Made by a program: the position numbers and the translations under genes
Shown here: positions 5,302 to 6,764 of the stretch, in pieces
Layout: each line of letters begins with the position of its first letter
Numbering within the stretch: the first letter of the stretch is position 1
The notes under the pieces: model-generated
Database searches by the model: none
Seen by the model: the letters and a program-made list of their open reading frames with translations, nothing else
Told to the model about the DNA's origin: nothing
From: JABSOG01 sp047617105
GTDB lineage: Bacteria > Pseudomonadota > Gammaproteobacteria > Enterobacterales > Alteromonadaceae
Assembly (NCBI GenBank): GCA_047617105.1
Contig: JBLGCB010000382.1
Coordinates: forward strand, 1-6,764
DNA length: 6,764 nt
Direction of reading: 5' to 3'

Positions 5302-6764
5302 ATGATCTGATGATCAACCGCCCCCAAAAACAGCATAAATGGCACAATATCCCCCTCAACACTGGCAATTTCCAGTGTCGACATGTACTCATTTCGTTTT
5401 GAAACAGGAATAACCAGCCAGGGTTCGTGATGAGAGGCCCGCATAAGATTCATCAAAAACCGACCGGTACGGCCATTACCATCGGCATAGGGATGAATAT
5501 TGACAAAGAAAAAGTGCCCTAATATGGCTCTGACGCTCGGATCGCTTTCTTGCTCAAGCAACTCAAATAAGGCAGGCATTAAATCCCGAATGGCTTCAAT
5601 GCTCGGTGGCACATGTTTTGAGCGACGAATATAAACAGGTTGATTGCGATAACCCGCCAGATCTGCGGGTTTGAATAACCCGGCAACAACACCTGGGCTG
5701 AATAACTCCCTGTACCATTGACTGTGGTCTTTTTTCGCAACCGTTGCCGGGTGCTGCCCATTCAAAACCTTTTCAACACTTTGTTTGACTGCCTGAAACG
5801 CCTGCCAGTAACCTCTGGCAGCAAGTGCATTACGATGCTCAAAATCAGAGGTTTTATGGTGGGGATCCCACTGACCAGATCGCACTCGTTCAATCAATTC
5901 TTCGCTCACCTGATAACCTTCAATGGACAAAGAGTGATAGGCATCCGTGGTGTAGATTTCGTCAATCTGCTTTAAATATTCAATGGACTCGACATCAGGT
6001 ATCGATTTGTGATGGTGCTGTTTGATGATGGGCTCCCGCATTTTTTCCCAGTTCATCTTCATTCGATTGACATGAGGTGAGGTTTCTCTGGCACTTAATC
6101 TTAATGACAACTGAGTGTCAAAAGGGTCCTTTTCGATTACCGTATAGCCAACTGAGCGCATTGTTTCAAGTATTGAATCAGCCAGATGGTCGCGCCCGAT
6201 GTTGCGCAATGCGCCTGCGAGTCGACCAGCGACAATACTCTGGCCACCTTCAAGCAACAACCTTAATAAATCAGATGGCTCTTTGATCATTGCCAGCGCG
6301 GTGCGCATCGCCAGTGGCTCGGCAATAAAATAACCTGGTGGACAACTAATCAACGCAGCCGGAAGGCTGATGACTTGTAAATTGTCCTTCGTTTGCATTT
6401 CCTGAGCAGGTGGCAGAGCGAGTTTTAAAACAAACATTGAAGTATTGTGCACAAAAGTCTGAATACTATTGTTACCTTTTGGCGATCTGACCAGCAATTG
6501 TTTTGGCACCGTCTTATTACCAATATGAAGGCTGACTGACTGCTCTGGACTGAGGCACCAATGTTTACCAAAACGCGCATTAAGATAATCGGCACAAAAC
6601 CCCCAAAAGGAGGTGTACCAAGCGGTGCTTTCGCCTGCGGGTTCATCGGGTCGGGTGGCAATGTACCAGCCTTTAACGACTTCTTCGATAAAACCGTTTT
6701 TCAACAGTCTTTCACGGTGGGTCCGTGTAATATCCTTACTTTGGATAGCCACCCGGTTTTTATT
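5298..6764 (-). CDS. Fic-domain protein with AbiEi-like N-terminal region
   Basis: Fic enzymes usually transfer AMP from ATP to a hydroxyl of a target protein (AMPylation). The full signature HPYADGNGRTGR is present at residues 420-431 (numbered from GTG 6752), with catalytic H420 and the nucleotide-binding GNGR. An inhibitory motif of type [ST]xxxE[GN] is seen as SLSIEG (S274, E278), N-terminal to the Fic core as in class II Fic proteins, so activity should be self-restrained. Residues ~1-215 are an additional region. It starts with a short helix-turn-helix-like stretch (HRERLLKNGFIEEVVKGWYI), and LSPEQSVSLHIGNKTVPKQLLVRSP resembles AbiEi-type antitoxin/regulator proteins; this assignment is tentative. 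The frame is open to the window edge. GTG 6752 has no Shine-Dalgarno before it, so the true start may lie beyond 6764. There is no signal peptide, so it is cytoplasmic. The natural target is unknown. Confidence 0.88.
   Translation of the reverse strand, partial: NKNRVAIQSKDITRTHRERLLKNGFIEEVVKGWYIATRPDEPAGESTAWYTSFWGFCADYLNARFGKHWCLSPEQSVSLHIGNKTVPKQLLVRSPKGNNSIQTFVHNTSMFVLKLALPPAQEMQTKDNLQVISLPAALISCPPGYFIAEPLAMRTALAMIKEPSDLLRLLLEGGQSIVAGRLAGALRNIGRDHLADSILETMRSVGYTVIEKDPFDTQLSLRLSARETSPHVNRMKMNWEKMREPIIKQHHHKSIPDVESIEYLKQIDEIYTTDAYHSLSIEGYQVSEELIERVRSGQWDPHHKTSDFEHRNALAARGYWQAFQAVKQSVEKVLNGQHPATVAKKDHSQWYRELFSPGVVAGLFKPADLAGYRNQPVYIRRSKHVPPSIEAIRDLMPALFELLEQESDPSVRAILGHFFFVNIHPYADGNGRTGRFLMNLMRASHHEPWLVIPVSKRNEYMSTLEIASVEGDIVPFMLFLGAVDHQII

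Noticed and set aside
5066..5392. Minus-strand 108-codon ORF across the Fic 3' end
   Set aside because: It overlaps the Fic gene in another frame and runs through the MITE end and DUF1016 fragment; its residue mix is not protein-like.

Overview
The window looks like accessory DNA from a gammaproteobacterium, perhaps a marine or environmental one. The grounds are moderate GC, Sec-type signal peptides, Shine-Dalgarno sites of the AGGA type, a fossil REP-associated tyrosine transposase (RAYT), and many short GGGGTCAG / GGCTCTGACC repeats of the kind that surround RAYT genes. The genus cannot be fixed from this sequence. No tRNA, rRNA, CRISPR array or integron site was seen.

Layout from left to right. 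17-185 is an imperfect inverted-repeat element. 192-1649 (minus) is a DUF1254/DUF1214 protein, preceded in the same direction by a 60-residue ORF (1717-1899) whose stop codon lies inside a repeat motif. 2038-2611 is a decayed RAYT element that kept the first ~25 codons and the C-terminal domain but lost the catalytic middle. 2569-2959 has no convincing gene but holds a perfect 14-bp LacI-type palindrome overlapping a consensus -35 box. 2960-3253 (plus) is a small secreted protein of unknown function. It converges on a secreted SGNH/GDSL esterase (3400-4665, minus), and each gene has its own hairpin near its 3' end. 4681-5297 is mostly non-coding, with a 179-bp MITE-like inverted-repeat element and a fragment of a DUF1016 (YhcG-like) nuclease gene. 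5298 to the right edge (minus) is a Fic-domain protein with an extra N-terminal region resembling AbiEi-type antitoxin/regulator proteins. Its start may lie outside the window.

The genes do not form one pathway. The common thread is the repeat family: a copy or half-copy sits at almost every gene boundary, and some copies now supply a stop codon or a terminator-like hairpin. The best candidate for unusual biology is the Fic fusion next to a DUF1016 remnant. Second is the LacI-type operator with no sugar-utilisation gene or LacI regulator beside it.
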